Positions 61,895-64,000 of a DNA stretch of 64,000 nucleotides are shown piece after piece. Within the stretch, counting starts at the first letter, position 1. The number at the start of each line of letters is the position of its first letter. The notes under the pieces were generated by a model, which saw nothing but the letters and a program-made list of their open reading frames with translations, made no database searches and was not told the origin of the DNA. The position numbers were made by a program, and so were the translations under genes. The stretch is from Hibiscus mutabilis (taxonomy: Eukaryota; Streptophyta; Magnoliopsida; Malvales; Malvaceae), in contig CM033718.1 in NCBI GenBank assembly GCA_019671005.1, positions 682,001 to 746,000 on the forward strand, given 5' to 3'.

Positions 61895-62585
61895 CGAGCA
61901 CCGTTGAGCACCACTAACGATGAGCACCATTAAATTAATTTATAAAGATTAAAAATCTAAAGGACTCAACGTATAATTATAAATTATTTAACATATAATT
62001 ATAAATTATTTAAAATAAAATATTAATTAAATTATTTTCTATATATAATATTTTTAATTTTTTATATAACTAGATCAAATACTAACCTTAGTCAATTTAA
62101 AAATATAAAAAACCTAAACCCTAAACTCAAAACTATAACCCCAAAACCTAAAGCCCTAAACCCTAGATCATAAATAATAAACCCTAATCATAAAACCATA
62201 AACCATAAACCCTAAATTCAAATAGTAGATTTAGGCTTTAAGATTTAATGTTTATGGTTTATAATTTAGGGTTTCAGGTTTTGACTTTACAATTTAGGGC
62301 TTCAAGTGTATGGTTTCTAGTTTAGGGTTTCTAGTTTAGGGTTTAGGGTTTAAGGTTTATAGTTTTGGGTTTTTTATTTTTTAAATCGACTAAGGTTGGT
62401 ATTTGATCTAATTGTTTAAAAAATATTAAAATATTATATATATAGAAAATAATTTAATTAATATTTTATTTTAAATAATTTATAATTACACTTTGAGTCC
62501 TTTAAATTTTTAATCTTTACAAATTAATTTAATGAAACTTAACGGTGTTTTTCGTTAGCGGTGCTCATTGAACATCGTTGAAATT
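61895..62585. mobile_element. ~0.7 kb foldback element with telomere-like centre
   Basis: The left arm (GAGCACCGTTGAGCACC, ATTAAATTAATTTATAAAG, AAAATAAAATATTAATTAAA, GATCAAATACTAACCTTAG) reappears in reverse order and complement in the right arm (CTAAGGTTGGTATTTGATC to GGTGCTCATTGAACATCG). The centre (62105-62370) consists of CCCTAAA words that turn into TTTAGGG words at ~62220. Non-coding, probably a foldback MITE. Confidence 0.75.
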
Positions 62586-62978
62586 TTCATTTTCTTTTTT
62601 GTTGTTTTTTTCAAATTCGAAGGGAAATTGGGATTGCAGCTTTATTTTGGACACAAGAGGAATGAATAAATTAATTAATATTGGCTGCGTGATATAAAAA
62701 AGTTATTGGAACAATGAGGGAATTTTGTTAAAAGGTGTTTTTGTTGTTAAAGGAATCAAATTACTTTAATTATTTTTTTTTAAGTTCAATTACTTTAATT
62801 ATTATTTTTATTGTAAAAATTTATTTAATAAACTATAATAAATGGAGAGATTAAAGATTTATATAAAAAATTATTAATTTTGTATTTAATTTTTAAAAAT
62901 TATTTTAATTGTTTTATTTAAAACTTATACAATAATATTTGTGATTTTTAATCATTTTGAAATTAATTTGGTAACCGA

Positions 62979-63044
<66 letters not shown>
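62979..63044. repeat. ATT trinucleotide microsatellite, ~22 units
   Basis: Uninterrupted ATT repeats over 66 bases. The poly-isoleucine reading frame across it is an artefact. Confidence 0.97.
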
Positions 63045-63045
<1 letters not shown>

Positions 63046-63179
63046 AAACCGTTGTGCTCGACTTTGATTTGTACCTATGAAATTGAATTTTTTTTTGAAA
63101 TTTCGTTCAATAACCGTTGTCTAATTCATTGGCTGATTAATTTAGACCGAGTTTGTAGTAGTTTAATATGAGTCGATCT

Positions 63180-63275
63180 TTTAAACCTTGTTATCTTCAT
63201 TCATAACGCTAAAATTTGAATCATTGACCTTACATAAGGGGCTTAATGCCTCACTCCGCTACATCAACTAATTAT
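63180..63275 (-). mobile_element. SINE-like tRNA-derived unit
   Basis: On the minus strand: GTTGATGTAGCGGAGTGAGG (A-box-like) and, ~35 bases later, ATGATTCAAATTTTAGC (B-box-like), followed by a short AT-rich tail. Similar in wording to the unit at 44468-44625. Confidence 0.4.
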
Positions 63276-63589
63276 TTTTTTGAACAATTTCTATTTAAAG
63301 AAAAGAAAAAAAAATACTCATATAAAATTTTAAATCTCCAACCTAAAGAAAGGGAGGGTGTCGATAACAATCGATTGATTTAATTAGCATAACAATAATT
63401 TCAGAAACACAGATGGCTGCTTTTAATACAATTCAGGCTTTAGCTTTTTACTTGTTTTTTGTTGATTGGATCTAGTCAAAATCTCCCACAAAGATTATGC
63501 TTTGTAATTAATTCAATAAAGTAAAAATGAAAAGATTCAAATTAAATACCAATTAATTTATTAGGGTAGAACACTGTTTTTTAAAGAAA

Positions 63590-63835
63590 ATATTTTGATA
63601 CACAAGTTTGTGCAAACTAAAGTTTACTTAAGTCTTTTAATTTTAAGGTTTAGAGTTTTAGGTTAGGGTTTATGATTTAAGGGTTTAGTGTGTAAGGTGT
63701 AAAATTTAAGCTTTATGGTTAGAATTTATAGTTTAAGGTATAGGTTTTAGGGTGCTAGCTAAGGTTTGAGATTTATGTTTTAAATTTTATAAAAGGATTG
63801 TATAATTTTGTTACATAACTTGTGTATCAAAATAT
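63590..63835. mobile_element. 246-bp MITE with 19-bp perfect terminal inverted repeats
   Basis: ATATTTTGATACACAAGTT (63590-63608) is the exact reverse complement of AACTTGTGTATCAAAATAT (63817-63835). The interior is rich in GGTTTAGGG/TTTAAGG words. No coding sequence. Confidence 0.8.
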
Positions 63836-64000
63836 AACTCTTTTTTAAATAATGTATAAAGTTCAAATCATAATGACGTACATGAAAAAAATTGGGTTTA
63901 AAAGATTGATAGCATAAATCATAATAAAGCTTTAGAATATTCTATCCGTAATAATCAATTAATAAATCGAATACAATGATTATTTAAATAAAATATCATG

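Noticed and set aside
62105..62370. Interstitial telomere
   Set aside because: The CCCTAAA words are degenerate, unevenly spaced and symmetric around a foldback centre.
62941..63171. Poly-isoleucine frame
   Set aside because: Caused by the ATT microsatellite.

Overview
The window looks like nuclear DNA of a eudicot plant. It is strongly AT-rich, has GT-AG introns, Ty1/copia elements with tRNA-Met primer sites, many MITEs and SINE-like elements, and plant-only gene families (TCP and bHLH47/POPEYE-like transcription factors, a PRAF-type PH-RCC1-FYVE protein, a pectin methylesterase inhibitor domain). Some long non-coding repeats resemble ones I associate with Malvaceae such as cotton, but that is only an impression.

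Layout. 1-13.2 kb is a gene-poor mosaic: a long inverted-repeat element carrying a plant-mobile-domain (PMD) fragment, a duplicated 0.5 kb block, a foldback MITE, degraded copies of a 1-3 kb repeat family, and several tandem and minisatellite arrays. About 13.2-20.9 kb is a large insertion without coding capacity, probably a non-autonomous LTR-retrotransposon derivative, whose main feature is an 18-unit, 46-bp array in which each unit can form two hairpins. 20.9-28.1 kb holds three more copies of the repeat family; two form a ~2.8 kb direct duplication whose halves have diverged by different amounts.

28.8-43.8 kb is the gene cluster, all on the minus strand: an intact PMEI-domain gene; a detached last exon of 40S ribosomal protein S9; a broken PRAF-like gene (frameshift, apparently lost splice donor, missing 3' end, 4.0 kb copia element in intron 2); and a bHLH47 (PYE)-like gene with two apparent one-base indels. 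44-50 kb is intergenic DNA with MITEs and a SINE. 52.0-53.2 kb holds a TCP14-like class I TCP gene whose central part is out of frame because of a -1/+1 indel pair. 55.7-60.8 kb is a complete but mutated Tnt1/RE1-like copia element with 756-bp LTRs and a 5-bp target duplication. 61-64 kb has a ~0.7 kb foldback element, an ATT microsatellite, a SINE-like unit and a small MITE.

The genes do not form a pathway. The main themes are transposon-driven restructuring and the ±1 indels found in three of the four recognisable genes, which could be real decay or consensus errors of the assembly.
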